In this document: in pieces, positions 18,732 through 27,661 of the stretch
How positions within the stretch are numbered: position 1 is the stretch's first letter
Layout: every line of letters begins with the position of its first letter
Source: Candidatus Methanoperedentaceae archaeon
Lineage (GTDB): Archaea > Halobacteriota > Methanosarcinia > Methanosarcinales > Methanoperedenaceae
Assembly: GCA_003104905.1 (NCBI GenBank)
Contig: PQAS01000050.1
Coordinates: 91,150 to 155,149, forward strand
Reading direction: 5' to 3'
Length of the DNA stretch: 64,000 nt
Position numbers and translations under genes: made by a program
Notes under the pieces: generated by a model
Databases searched by the model: none
Told to the model about the DNA's origin: nothing
The model's input: the letters and a program-made list of their open reading frames with translations, nothing else

Positions 18732-19148
18732 ATGAATCCTGTCGTACATTTTGAAATGCCGGCGAAAGATAAGAGCCGTATGAGGAAATTTTATGAAACG
18801 GCCTTCGGCTGGCAGACTGAACAGCTTGGTAAAGAGATGGAAGAGTATGTTGTGGTCACCACCATCGAACCAGATGAAAAAACGGGTCTTCCCAAAAGGC
18901 CCGGCGCCATCAATGGGGGCTTTTACCAGAGGACCGATGATCCTCAGTGCCCATCAGTCGTCATTGCAGTTGACGATATTAAAGAGGCAATGAAAATGGT
19001 GGAAAAAGGAGGTGGAAAAGTGCTGGCAGGTCAGGTACCCGGAAAACCTGATGAAATTCCCGGTATAGGACTGTATGCATCATTCATAGACACCGAAGGC
19101 AACCGCGTGAGCATGCTCGAACCAGTGCCTATGCGATCGAAGAAATAG
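18732..19148 (+). CDS. VOC (glyoxalase/bleomycin-resistance-like) family protein
   Basis: A 138-residue protein starting at ATG 18732 behind a GGGGGA site. It opens with VVHFEMPAKD, typical of the VOC fold used by glyoxalase I and dioxygenases, followed by FYETAFGW and a second half ending IDTEGNRVSMLEP. It probably acts as a metal-dependent dimer; the substrate is unknown. Three further stand-alone enzyme genes follow in the same direction. Confidence 0.85.
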   Translation: MNPVVHFEMPAKDKSRMRKFYETAFGWQTEQLGKEMEEYVVVTTIEPDEKTGLPKRPGAINGGFYQRTDDPQCPSVVIAVDDIKEAMKMVEKGGGKVLAGQVPGKPDEIPGIGLYASFIDTEGNRVSMLEPVPMRSKK

Positions 19149-19167
19149 AATTAAGGAGAAAAACATT

Positions 19168-19836
19168 ATGAGAAAACTCATTATAAACACATTTGTAACG
19201 CTTGATGGCGTTATGCAAGCACCTGGGGGGCCAGAGGAAGATCCGACAGGTGGATTTGTCTGGGGCGGATGGTCGTTCAATTACTGGGACGACATGATGG
19301 GGCAAGTCATGGGCGAATCTATGGCAAAGCCGTTCGAGTTGTTATTGGGCAGGAAAACATATGAGATTTTTGCGGCTCACTGGCCATACATTAAAGATGA
19401 TCCGGTTGCCGACAAATTGAATAGTGTCATGAAGCATGTTATCTCCAGAACCCTTAATGAAGCAAGCTGGAATAATTCAATGCTAGTAAAGGGGAACGTG
19501 GTACAGGCGATCCGAGCTCTAAAGGAACAAAAAGGTCCCGATATCCAGGTGCATGGCAGCAGTAATCTTATTCAAACACTGCTTAAACATGATCTTATTG
19601 ATGAGTTTCGGTTATGGATTTACCCGGTTACAATAGGGAAGGGAAAAAGGCTATTTGGCGAAGGAACACTACCATCAAGTTTCAAGTTAATCAATAGTAA
19701 GATTTCAACCACTGGTGTCATCATCGCTACCTATGAAACCGCAGGAGAGCTCAAGACGGGATCGTTTGCACTTGATAATCCGAACGAAGCGGAAATTGAA
19801 AGACGCAAACGACTTGCGGATGAAAACAAAGAGTAG
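19168..19836 (+). CDS. dihydrofolate reductase family (RibD C-terminal domain) protein
   Basis: A 222-residue protein with the DHFR-like RibD-C fold: TFVTLDGVMQAPGG at the N-terminus, LLLGRKTYEIFAAHWP, HGSSNLIQTLLKHDLIDEFRLWIYPVTIGKGKRLF. These proteins are usually stand-alone NADPH-dependent reductases of unknown substrate. A GGAG site lies at 19154-19157. The family is more common in bacteria, fitting transfer. Confidence 0.85.
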   Translation: MRKLIINTFVTLDGVMQAPGGPEEDPTGGFVWGGWSFNYWDDMMGQVMGESMAKPFELLLGRKTYEIFAAHWPYIKDDPVADKLNSVMKHVISRTLNEASWNNSMLVKGNVVQAIRALKEQKGPDIQVHGSSNLIQTLLKHDLIDEFRLWIYPVTIGKGKRLFGEGTLPSSFKLINSKISTTGVIIATYETAGELKTGSFALDNPNEAEIERRKRLADENKE

Positions 19837-19857
19837 AAAACGAATCGGAGTATAATC

Positions 19858-20778
19858 ATGGCAACAATAAAGAATAAAATCATACCGAATCTATGGTTTG
19901 ACCGCCAGGCCGAAGAGGCGGCGAAATTTTACACGTCTGTCTTTAAAAATTCCAGGATCGGTAGAATAACCCGCGCCAGTAAAGCAGGTTTTGAAATTCA
20001 CGGCCTGCCTGAGGGCACGGTAATGACCGTTGAGTTTGAGATCGAGGGGCAAAAATTCATTGCGATCAATGGCGGACCTCTATTCAAATTCAATCCATCT
20101 ATATCATTTCTTGTCGCGTGTAATACGAAGAAGGAAGTCGATACGATATGGGAAATACTGTCTGAAGGAGGTACAGCGCTTATGGAACTTGGCGAATATC
20201 CATTTAGCGAAAAATATGGATGGACTCAAGATAGGTACGGTCTTTCCTGGCAGGTGATGTTCATGGGCGGACACACAATGAAGCAGAAAATCACCCCCAC
20301 TCTTATGTTTGTGGGGGAACAGTGCGGAAAAGCAGAAACTGCGATCAAATTCTACACATCAGTGTTCAACAATGCGGAAATTGGTGAGATCCTCCTATAC
20401 GGCAAAGGCGAGGAACCGGACAAAGAAGGAACAATAAAACATGCTGCTTTCACGCTTGAGAATCAGGGATTTGCCGCTATGGATAGCGCTCTTAAACACG
20501 ACTTTACCTTCAATGAGGCCATTTCTCTTATGGTTGAATGCAAGACCCAGAAAGAAATTGACGACTACTGGGAGAAACTTATCTCACATGGAGGGCAAGA
20601 AAGTATGTGCGGCTGGCTCAAAGATCAATTCGGCGTATCATGGCAGGTCTCCCCCACAATCCTGGGTGAGATGCTGCAAGATCACGATAAAGAGAAGGTG
20701 GAACGCGTTACCAATGCGTTCCTGAAAATGAAAAAGTTTGACATAGTAGAATTAAAGAAAGCATACGAGGGCCGATAA
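19858..20778 (+). CDS. PhnB-like two-domain VOC protein
   Basis: A 306-residue protein with two tandem PhnB-like (3-demethylubiquinone methyltransferase-like) VOC domains: about 1-140 (LWFDRQAEEAAKFYTSVF ... YGLSWQVMF) and about 141-280 (LMFVGEQCGKAETAIKFYTSVF ... FGVSWQVSP). The tandem copies indicate internal duplication or fusion. Function is unknown; it is enzymatically similar to other VOC proteins. Confidence 0.85.
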   Translation: MATIKNKIIPNLWFDRQAEEAAKFYTSVFKNSRIGRITRASKAGFEIHGLPEGTVMTVEFEIEGQKFIAINGGPLFKFNPSISFLVACNTKKEVDTIWEILSEGGTALMELGEYPFSEKYGWTQDRYGLSWQVMFMGGHTMKQKITPTLMFVGEQCGKAETAIKFYTSVFNNAEIGEILLYGKGEEPDKEGTIKHAAFTLENQGFAAMDSALKHDFTFNEAISLMVECKTQKEIDDYWEKLISHGGQESMCGWLKDQFGVSWQVSPTILGEMLQDHDKEKVERVTNAFLKMKKFDIVELKKAYEGR

Positions 20779-20810
20779 ATAGAATTTTCAAAATCAGACG
20801 AAAACAAAAT

Positions 20811-21176
20811 ATGACAACATCCAAAAAACAATTCGGAACAATAGATGAATACATCAAAACCTTTCCGATCGATGTTCAAAACATTCTTGAAAAAATGAGA
20901 GAGACCATAAAAAAGGCGGCTCCTGAAGCTGTAGAAACGATCAGCTATCAAATGCCCGCATTCAAACAAAATGGCAGAAATTTAGTATATTTCGCAGCCT
21001 GGGAAAATCATATCGGATTTTATCCATTACCCTCAGGCTCTGAAGCATTCAAAAAAGAGTTATCCTCTTATAAACAGGGAAAAGGTTCCGTCCAATTCCC
21101 GATAGATAAGCCGATCCCATACGACCTGGTAGAAAAAATTGTAAAGTATAGAGATAAGGAAAATTTAGAAAAATGA
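20811..21176 (+). CDS. DUF1801 (YdhG-like) protein
   Basis: A 121-residue protein with the DUF1801 signature: IDEYIKTFP, LEKMRETIKKAAPEAVETISYQMPAFKQNGR, and the C-terminal KGSVQFPIDKPIPYDLVEKIVKYR. Members have been called frataxin-like iron chaperones in Bacillus. It is probably of bacterial origin, as are its neighbours. Confidence 0.85.
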   Translation: MTTSKKQFGTIDEYIKTFPIDVQNILEKMRETIKKAAPEAVETISYQMPAFKQNGRNLVYFAAWENHIGFYPLPSGSEAFKKELSSYKQGKGSVQFPIDKPIPYDLVEKIVKYRDKENLEK

Positions 21177-21259
21177 AAAATTCGGGATTAGGCACAACAT
21201 ATAGGGATCAGCGAGGAAGGCAACACTATCACAGGTGGATGGCACCGAATGAGGGATAA
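21173..21259 (+). CDS. possible 28-residue coupled ORF
   Basis: ATG at 21173 overlaps the DUF1801 stop (ATGA) and opens 28 codons rich in Arg, His and Tyr. It could be a coupled microprotein or a fragment of a decayed gene. The following 80 bases show nothing recognisable. Confidence 0.15.
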   Translation: MKNSGLGTTYRDQRGRQHYHRWMAPNEG

Positions 21260-21338
21260 AATTCCCCATTCTGGCCGCAGGATTGCAGTATCGCCGCTCA
21301 AAATATTTTTTTAGTAGTGTTTTGTGGTATTTTTTTAA

Positions 21339-22412
21339 TTATCCCATTTTAGGATAATCGCTGTAACCCTTCTCCTCGCCCATATAAAATGTGGCAACGT
21401 CTGCTTGATTTAATGGTGTATTCTTCCTGAATCGTTCCGGGAGATCAGGATTGGCCAGGAACAGAACTCCGAATGAGATAAGGTCAGCATCACCTTTTTC
21501 AATAGCTTCATTTCCACTACGAAAGTCATAGCCTCCATTGAGGATGAGCGTCCCTTCGAATATGTCTTGAATGATCGAAGCAAATTTCTCAGCCGGCGCT
21601 ATTGTTCCCAACCTGCCCCCAACGGGCTCCACCAAATGAATATACCCTAGCCCAATCTCATTGAGTTTTTCTGCGAAATGTGAAAAAGTCTGGTGTGGAT
21701 TCGAATCAGACATTGAATATGATGAAAAGTGAGGCGAAATCCTGTATCCGACTCTCTCAACACCCCATACGCCAACCACCGCCTCTGTGACTTCAAGAGG
21801 AAGACGTAAGCGATTCTCAAGACTTCCACCATATTTATCTGTTCTCTGGTTTGAGCCATCTCTCAGGAATTGGTCAAGGAGGTATCCGTTGGCACCGTGG
21901 ATCTCAACCCCATCAAAGCCCGCAGCTTTTGCGTTCTGCGCACCTTCTCGGAATTGTTCAATTATGCCAGGTATCTCTTTTAGTTCGAGAGCTCTTGGAA
22001 TCACAAATTTCTTTTTGCCCTTTGGTGTATGTACTTCGCCCTCTACAGGAAGTGCACAAGGTGCAACAGGAAGTTCACCTTCGAAGAAATCGGGATGCGA
22101 TACTCGTCCGACATGCCAGAGTTGAAGGAATATTTTTCCTCCTGCCTTATGGACTGCTTCTGTCACTTTCTTCCAGCCTGCAACCTGAGGAGGTGAGTAG
22201 ATTCCCGGTGTACGGACATAGCCAACTCCATATTTGCTCACCTGCGAACCCTCCGTGATTATCAAACCTGCCGAGGCTCTTTGCATGTAATAAATAGCGG
22301 CTAATGGATTTGGAACATTGCCCTCGATTGCGCGACATCGTGTCATAGGCGCCATAACCATGCGGTTTGAGAGTTCAAGATCGCCCAATTTATATTTAGA
22401 TAAAATATTCAT
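21339..22412 (-). CDS. NADH:flavin oxidoreductase / alkene reductase (Old Yellow Enzyme family)
   Basis: A 357-residue FMN enzyme of the NemA/OYE class, reducing activated C=C bonds or nitro compounds. Motifs include NRMVMAPMTRCRA at the N-terminus, LQLWHVGRVSHP, and EIHGANGYLLDQFLRDGSN carrying the substrate-binding His-x2-Asn. The length matches the bacterial enzymes. It closes the accessory run on the opposite strand, and is convergent with DUF1801. Confidence 0.92.
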   Translation of the reverse strand: MNILSKYKLGDLELSNRMVMAPMTRCRAIEGNVPNPLAAIYYMQRASAGLIITEGSQVSKYGVGYVRTPGIYSPPQVAGWKKVTEAVHKAGGKIFLQLWHVGRVSHPDFFEGELPVAPCALPVEGEVHTPKGKKKFVIPRALELKEIPGIIEQFREGAQNAKAAGFDGVEIHGANGYLLDQFLRDGSNQRTDKYGGSLENRLRLPLEVTEAVVGVWGVERVGYRISPHFSSYSMSDSNPHQTFSHFAEKLNEIGLGYIHLVEPVGGRLGTIAPAEKFASIIQDIFEGTLILNGGYDFRSGNEAIEKGDADLISFGVLFLANPDLPERFRKNTPLNQADVATFYMGEEKGYSDYPKMG

Positions 22413-22444
22413 ATCTACTCCTTCTACCTGTAATTATATGTCTA

Positions 22445-23092
22445 TTATTGTTCATATGGAGGCCCTCCAAAATCACCCTTATTGTTGTATCCTCTGCTCT
22501 CCCAATAACCTTTGTAGGATGAATTCACAAGTTCTATATGGTCTATCCATTTTGCCCACTTATATCCATATTTGCCTTCAGCCACAAGCTGCAGGGGAAA
22601 TCCCCTGTCCGGAGGAAGAGTTATGTCATTTATCCTGTAAGCCAACATGATGTTATTGTCGATTAGATAATCAAGATGATGAGATGTTGAATAGCCATCT
22701 GTACTGTAGAAAATAACATTAGTGGCGTTTTCTTTTATTCCGGTTATATCAAGCAGTGTTTTTAAAGTGACCCCTGTCCACTTTGCGGTGAAACCCCATC
22801 CCTCTACGCAATTAAGGTTTACGACTTTAGACACCGGAGTATAGGTCGTTATCTGATTATACGTGAAGTTTGCAGGTCTTTCTACCATACCCTCGATTTT
22901 CAGCCTGTAGGCATCTTTATCGATAAATTGGGTGCCTTTAATTGCATTATTGCCCTGTTCGCTTATGGGCGTGAGCTTTATGCCCATGTATTCTGCAGCT
23001 TCGGTCTCATTTCCAAGGTTCTGCTTTGAAAGGCACCCCGAAATCAGGATCAATACAAAAAGGTACAGCAGGATAAACCAGATTCTTTTCAT
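22445..23092 (-). CDS. molybdopterin-dependent oxidoreductase, sulfite-oxidase-like lipoprotein
   Basis: A 215-residue secreted protein. A lipobox (LISGC, Cys20) ends the signal sequence. The mature part is a compact molybdopterin-binding domain: VVNLNCVEGWGF with the probable Mo-ligand Cys95, then LLDITGIK, LAYRINDITLPPDRGFPLQLVAEGKYGYKWAKWI. It is smaller than sulfite oxidase, resembling YedY-type proteins. It is membrane-anchored on the outer face and could take part in extracellular electron transfer or oxide reduction (inference). Confidence 0.88.
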   Translation of the reverse strand: MKRIWFILLYLFVLILISGCLSKQNLGNETEAAEYMGIKLTPISEQGNNAIKGTQFIDKDAYRLKIEGMVERPANFTYNQITTYTPVSKVVNLNCVEGWGFTAKWTGVTLKTLLDITGIKENATNVIFYSTDGYSTSHHLDYLIDNNIMLAYRINDITLPPDRGFPLQLVAEGKYGYKWAKWIDHIELVNSSYKGYWESRGYNNKGDFGGPPYEQ

Positions 23093-23650
23093 GAAATTTC
23101 TTCTCCCCGTTAAGAGACTTTATCTTTAATGCATATTAAAACTTTATGGGAAAAATCCATGCCCGGAAACATTCGAATATTTACATTGCCCTCAACTTTT
23201 TCCAAAAATAGATTCATTATATTGCCATCCCAAAAAATGGCTGAGGAAGCAAAAAAAGTCAATCTTTTTGGTGGATAGGGTGAAAAATGCTTCCTCATTT
23301 ACATTATAGAATTCAAATCATTATAAATATTCTGACAATTATTTGAGTTTATTTTCCATTTTAAAGGTACGGTAAAGCATATTTTGGTTTTTAGTTGTTT
23401 TTACATAGACATGATTTGATGAAAAATATATTTTTCCATTGAACTCTAAAACAAAAACAAATCAATATTATACAATTAAAAACGTAAAAAAATTATATTG
23501 TATGTTTTAATTAGATTTAGGACTTTAATAAGTTCAAAAACCATCAAAATACTTATATTTAATCGTATTTTTTCATACATTGTGATTTTCTGGATATATC
23601 AAAAATATACCCTTCAGATATTACAGAAAATTAGAAAATGGAGAGAAAAA
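23093..23650. other. 558-bp intergenic region with an inverted repeat and an AT-rich leader
   Basis: The region holds a perfect 9-bp inverted repeat GAGGAAGCA/TGCTTCCTC (23243-23296) with a nested AAAAAG/CTTTTT stem, a doubtful 62-codon frame on the minus strand (23110-23298), and about 300 bases of extremely AT-rich DNA (23330-23640). The last carries several TATA-like strings and probably the promoter of the diheme protein. Confidence 0.4.
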
Positions 23651-24388
23651 ATGAATAAAAAATATATATTAGGACTGGTGCTAATAGTAGGTCTATTAGC
23701 ATTACCAGGAGTATCAGCACAGGGACATCCAGGTGGTACTATGCCAGCACCTACTTCAAATACAGGAGTGAATGGCTGTAATACTTGTCATGCAATTACT
23801 ACGTTCTGTAAAACATGTCATGCATTCCCAACATTTACCACGGAAGTGGTAGCTAACCCAACCACGGTAACAGCAGGCACGCCGACTCCAGTGACCTTCA
23901 CTGTGTACGGATCTAATAACATCGTGGGGAGAAAAGCAGTATTAAGTGGTTCAACAGTCACCCTTACCGGCGTAGCTTCAGGGATCGGGACAACTTCATC
24001 TGACGGGACCACCGCAATAAGCGTAAATGCAAGTTCACAAGGCGCGATTACTGCAACAGCAACTGCGACAGGGTTCAACAGCGGAACAACAACAGTGACT
24101 GCGAATGCAGCACAAACAACCGGTTCAGCGTCAGTGACCTTTGTTGTAACTGACAAAGTTACTGGTAAGCCAGTACATGATGCAAAAGTTTCAATGGATG
24201 GAGTTAACAAAGAGACTAATGATAATGGAATAGCAATTTTCACAAAAGTCTCACTCAAAACACATTATTATAAAGTGTATGAAGAACACCATGCCAAATT
24301 TAAAGGAAGCATAAAAGTAACTGGAAACATGCAAGTACCGGTAAAATTAGTACCCCTTGTTCACAAGGAAGAAAGAAGGGGACACTAA
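23651..24388 (+). CDS. secreted diheme c-type protein with Ig-like / CarboxypepD_reg-like domains
   Basis: The start is ATG 23651 with GGAGAGAA upstream, rather than an earlier in-frame ATG without one. The 245-residue product has a signal peptide (cleavage near Ala23). Two heme motifs follow at once, CNTCH (43-47) and CKTCH (53-57). The remainder is Thr/Ala/Val-rich and Ig-like, then a segment (VTDKVTGKPVHDAKVSMDG) like carboxypeptidase-regulatory domains, ending in a basic tail. It suggests a surface-associated electron carrier with adhesion-like domains, as seen in metal- or mineral-interacting archaea (inference). A clear terminator follows. Confidence 0.8.
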   Translation: MNKKYILGLVLIVGLLALPGVSAQGHPGGTMPAPTSNTGVNGCNTCHAITTFCKTCHAFPTFTTEVVANPTTVTAGTPTPVTFTVYGSNNIVGRKAVLSGSTVTLTGVASGIGTTSSDGTTAISVNASSQGAITATATATGFNSGTTTVTANAAQTTGSASVTFVVTDKVTGKPVHDAKVSMDGVNKETNDNGIAIFTKVSLKTHYYKVYEEHHAKFKGSIKVTGNMQVPVKLVPLVHKEERRGH

Positions 24389-24410
24389 GAATAAGTGCGG
24401 AAATAGTGCA

Positions 24411-24445
24411 GGAAAGGTTGAATAAACCTTTCCTTATTTTTTTAT
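24411..24445 (+). terminator. stem-loop plus T-run after the diheme gene
   Basis: GGAAAGGTT (24411-24419) pairs perfectly with AACCTTTCC (24425-24433) around GAATA, followed by TTATTTTTTT. It is ideally placed to end transcription of the diheme gene and also lies downstream of the convergent dinB gene. Confidence 0.7.
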
Positions 24446-24490
24446 TATTTGAAGATTTTATAAGGATAAAAGTTCTCAATGAACTGGATA

Positions 24491-25585
24491 TCAATAATCT
24501 CCCAGCGTCTTCTGTCCTTTCTGTTCCACCAGATTCGAAACCCTGATTCCCACTCTTCGAAGGGGTATTGGATTTTCCAAAAGAAATGATTTCACAAGTT
24601 CATGGATTTTAGCTCTAATGGTTTCAACGTCTCTTGCGGGCACTCCCAAAGTCAGGCTTTTAGTGTGGTTTTTAATATCAGTGGAAATAGCGATAAATGA
24701 GATCGATTTAAACTCGATATTCCTGCTTTGCAGTTTCATGTAAACATCCTCTGAAAGCTGATCGATAGCTTCAAGGATGATTTGCAGCTCCTTTGTATCT
24801 TCTTTCAGTGTAATTATCCTGCTTATCTGCCCGGTTCCCTGGCGTTCCTCAACAGGCGAATCATCGATTCCCTGCGAAGCCTGTTTTAACCATAAGCCCT
24901 TCGCTTGTCCGAAATCCCGAATAAGTTTGTCTGTCGAGAGCTTCGACATATCTGCGATAATCTTTACCCCAAGTTCATTCAGTCTTTCTCCTGTCTTTTT
25001 ACCCACACCTATAAGGTCAGTGATTTTGAGGGGGGCTAGAAAATGTAAGACTTCTTCTGACCTGACAACTGTCAGGCCATCAGGTTTTTTGTAATCAGAA
25101 GCTACCTTTGCAATCAGTTTATTTGGCCCGATCCCGATAGAACACGTCAGCCCCACAAGTTGTCTTATCTCATTTTTTAATTTCAGGGCCAGCATTCTTG
25201 CCTCTTCAAAACCAGTAACTTTTTCCGTAAGATCACAATATGCTTCATCTATACTCTCCTGCTCGATTTTGTCAGAATATTCTTTTAATATCTCCATCAT
25301 CTGACCGGACATGTAGTGGTAGAGTTCCATATTTACTGGCAAGAATACCGCATTTGGAGCCAGTTTCTTTGCACGGCTGATAGATATTCCTGCTTTCACC
25401 CCTAATTTTCTTGCTTCATAATTACTGGTACTTACCGCACCTGTGTCCCCACCGCGCCCCGAATAGACGCAGATAACAACAGCTTTTCCTTTTAATTCCG
25501 GATGCTCTCTCTCTTCGCACTGGGCGAAGAAATAATCCATATCAATATGGAGTATGATTCTGGTTTTTCTTGCATTGTCTGACAT
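24491..25585 (-). CDS. dinB: DNA polymerase IV (Y-family translesion polymerase)
   Basis: A 364-residue Y-family polymerase performing error-prone synthesis past lesions. Catalytic residues are visible in HIDMDYFFAQCEE (Asp15, Asp17) and in SIDEAYCDLT. A helix-hairpin-helix segment (ITDLIGVGKKTGERLNELG) and the C-terminal little-finger domain are present. Length fits archaeal Dpo4. The basic QKGQKTLGDY tail could include a PCNA-interaction motif (inference). Confidence 0.95.
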   Translation of the reverse strand: MSDNARKTRIILHIDMDYFFAQCEEREHPELKGKAVVICVYSGRGGDTGAVSTSNYEARKLGVKAGISISRAKKLAPNAVFLPVNMELYHYMSGQMMEILKEYSDKIEQESIDEAYCDLTEKVTGFEEARMLALKLKNEIRQLVGLTCSIGIGPNKLIAKVASDYKKPDGLTVVRSEEVLHFLAPLKITDLIGVGKKTGERLNELGVKIIADMSKLSTDKLIRDFGQAKGLWLKQASQGIDDSPVEERQGTGQISRIITLKEDTKELQIILEAIDQLSEDVYMKLQSRNIEFKSISFIAISTDIKNHTKSLTLGVPARDVETIRAKIHELVKSFLLENPIPLRRVGIRVSNLVEQKGQKTLGDY

Positions 25586-25741
25586 ATGATAGCATTTATG
25601 TATATCAATGTATAGTTTTTTTTATCATATCAATTTTTCTTGATATTGGAGTTGCAGATTTATCCATTTAACGGACAAATTTAAAGTGTAAAGACATTGA
25701 AAACACAGGCTCATAGCAGCTTTTAACAATGAATATCGAAA

Positions 25742-26032
25742 ATGTTCGTAGAACGCATAGAAGCAGTACTTCCCTGCTTTGCTGATTCATGGAAAATCCG
25801 TATGATAGCACATCTAAATAGCCCGCCGAATCTTAGAGAGCTTTCAGAAAACGTGGATGCACGTTACTCCGAAAGCCTCGGCGTTGTGATTGTACGTCTT
25901 GGGAGGCGCGAAGTAAATTTTTTCGCGAGCGGAAAAGTAACTATCAGAATGGTAAACGATATTGAAGAGGGAAAGAAACTTGTTAATTCCATACTTGCTA
26001 TGGCAGCACAAAAACAGCTACTAAAGGAATAA
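25742..26032 (+). CDS. small TBP-half-like protein upstream of arsR
   Basis: A 96-residue protein without a clear named family. Residues 45-90 (GVVIVRLGRREVNFFASGK, then MVNDIEEGKKLVNSI) resemble one repeat of TATA-binding protein, which carries an xxFxSGK strand followed by an amphipathic helix (inference from memory of archaeal TBPs). It is read in the same direction as arsR 11 bases downstream, so it may belong to the arsenic operon, perhaps in regulation. Alternative: an unrelated alpha/beta fold. Confidence 0.55.
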   Translation: MFVERIEAVLPCFADSWKIRMIAHLNSPPNLRELSENVDARYSESLGVVIVRLGRREVNFFASGKVTIRMVNDIEEGKKLVNSILAMAAQKQLLKE

Positions 26033-26043
26033 GTTCATGAAAT

Positions 26044-26418
26044 ATGAATAATCAATGTCAATGTGAATCCAAAACAACAGAAATATGCTGTCCGGTTGAT
26101 GAAAAACTTCGTAAAGTTTGGCTTCTGGATCTGGAAAAAGACCATAAGCCTGTAAGGCATGCCTCAAAAGAAATTGTCATGAAATTAAAACTTCTATCAA
26201 ATTCCCATCGCATTGAGATACTTTTGATGCTTGAGCAACGAGAACATTGTATGGACGAGATTGCACGAAAGCTTAAGGCTAAAAAGTCTGCTGTTTCATA
26301 TCATCTGGGATTGTTAAAAAAACACGGTTTGATATGCAAAATAAGACGCTCTCGATTTGCATTTTATTCACTTTCTCAAGAAGGGACGAGAAAGATTTCG
26401 ATTTTTCGAAATCTATAG
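26044..26418 (+). CDS. arsR: ArsR-family metalloregulator
   Basis: A 124-residue winged-helix repressor. The N-terminus is cysteine-rich (CQCES...CCPVDE), suited to binding As(III) or Sb(III). The winged-helix begins about residue 45: LLSNSHRIEILLMLEQ, then a recognition helix around KKSAVSYHLGLLKKHGL. It precedes an ACR3 exporter and a carboxymuconolactone decarboxylase-like protein, so it probably regulates arsenite efflux. Confidence 0.85.
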   Translation: MNNQCQCESKTTEICCPVDEKLRKVWLLDLEKDHKPVRHASKEIVMKLKLLSNSHRIEILLMLEQREHCMDEIARKLKAKKSAVSYHLGLLKKHGLICKIRRSRFAFYSLSQEGTRKISIFRNL

Positions 26419-26533
26419 TTCAAATTTTTTTGAAATTCCTTATAGGATTTTATTATCCGTACGCTCATATAAAGAATAACAATATGGAAGACAGGTTTGG
26501 AATGAAGAATACAAACAACATAAAGGTGATGTC

Positions 26534-27658
26534 TTGAAAAGTGGAGAAACAAATCCAGGTAGTCTTGGCATAATAAGCAGATACCTGACCCTCTGGATAC
26601 TTCTTGCCATGGCAGGCGGGATAATCCTGGGAGCTATTTATCCACAGGTAGCCACTATGCTTGATGCTGTCAAGATCGAACAGGTTTCACTTCCCATTGC
26701 AATAGGTCTTATCTGGATGATGTACCCGCCGCTTGCAGGTGTAAAATACGAGGAACTCCATAAAATGAAGCAGCAGGGAAAAGCCCTGAGTGCATCCATT
26801 GTCCAGAACTGGGTGATTGGACCTGTTCTTATGTTTGCCCTTGCCTGGATATTCCTTCCTGACCTTCCGGAGTACAGGATAGGTTTGATCATGATAGGTC
26901 TTGCACGATGCATTGCCATGGTTCTTGTCTGGAATCAGCTCGCTGGTGGGGATAATGAACTGTGTGCGGTTCTTGTGGCTGTGAACTCAATCTTCCAGGT
27001 AGCCCTGTATTCGGTCTTAGCCTATATTTTTATAACAGTATTATCAGCATGGATAGGCGGTGCAGGAGCAGGCGCCGTTGTGGACATTTCCATATGGGAA
27101 GTCGCCAAAGCGGTACTCATCTTTCTGGGAATTCCTTTTATTGCCGGGATAATAACACGGTCTCTTCTTATGAAAAAAAGAGGAAAGGATTGGTACGATA
27201 ATGTATTCATGAAAAAGCTTGGTCCCACCGCGTTAATCGGATTGATATTTACCATAATTGTGATGTTTTCCTTAAAGGGAGAGTATATCGTAAAACTCCC
27301 CATGGATGTATTCAGGATAGCAGTCCCGCTGCTTGCCTATTTCATCATAATGTTCGGTATATCTTTTTTCATGTCATACAGACTGGGTTTTTCATATGAT
27401 CAATCCACAACCCTGGCATTCACCGCGGCAAGCAATAATTTTGAACTTGCAATTGCAGTAGCGGTTGCAGTGTTCGGGATAGGTTCAGGTGTAGCTTTTG
27501 CGGCTGTGGTAGGGCCGCTTATAGAAGTCCCTGTTATGCTGGGACTGGTACATGTGGCAAGGAAGGCGAGTGTGATGTGGTATGAACAAACTGGTCTGCC
27601 GATAAACAGAAGAATTACTGCTGCTGTTACAGGAAATAAAAATAAATTGGAGGAATAA
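26534..27658 (+). CDS. arsB/acr3: arsenite efflux transporter, ACR3 family
   Basis: A 374-residue ten-helix membrane protein of the ACR3 type, exporting As(III) by an H+-coupled or gradient-driven mechanism. Motifs include [17 protein letters not shown] near the N-terminus, [16 protein letters not shown] with the conserved cysteine, and [21 protein letters not shown]. It starts at TTG 26534 with AGGTGAT (26524-26530) three bases before it. It follows arsR and precedes an AhpD-like gene by three bases. Confidence 0.95.
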   Translation: MKSGETNPGSLGIISRYLTLWILLAMAGGIILGAIYPQVATMLDAVKIEQVSLPIAIGLIWMMYPPLAGVKYEELHKMKQQGKALSASIVQNWVIGPVLMFALAWIFLPDLPEYRIGLIMIGLARCIAMVLVWNQLAGGDNELCAVLVAVNSIFQVALYSVLAYIFITVLSAWIGGAGAGAVVDISIWEVAKAVLIFLGIPFIAGIITRSLLMKKRGKDWYDNVFMKKLGPTALIGLIFTIIVMFSLKGEYIVKLPMDVFRIAVPLLAYFIIMFGISFFMSYRLGFSYDQSTTLAFTAASNNFELAIAVAVAVFGIGSGVAFAAVVGPLIEVPVMLGLVHVARKASVMWYEQTGLPINRRITAAVTGNKNKLEE

Positions 27659-27661
27659 AAT

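Noticed and set aside
23110..23298. 62-codon minus-strand frame
   Set aside because: It has no clear ribosome-binding site and spans an inverted repeat; not supported enough to list as a gene.
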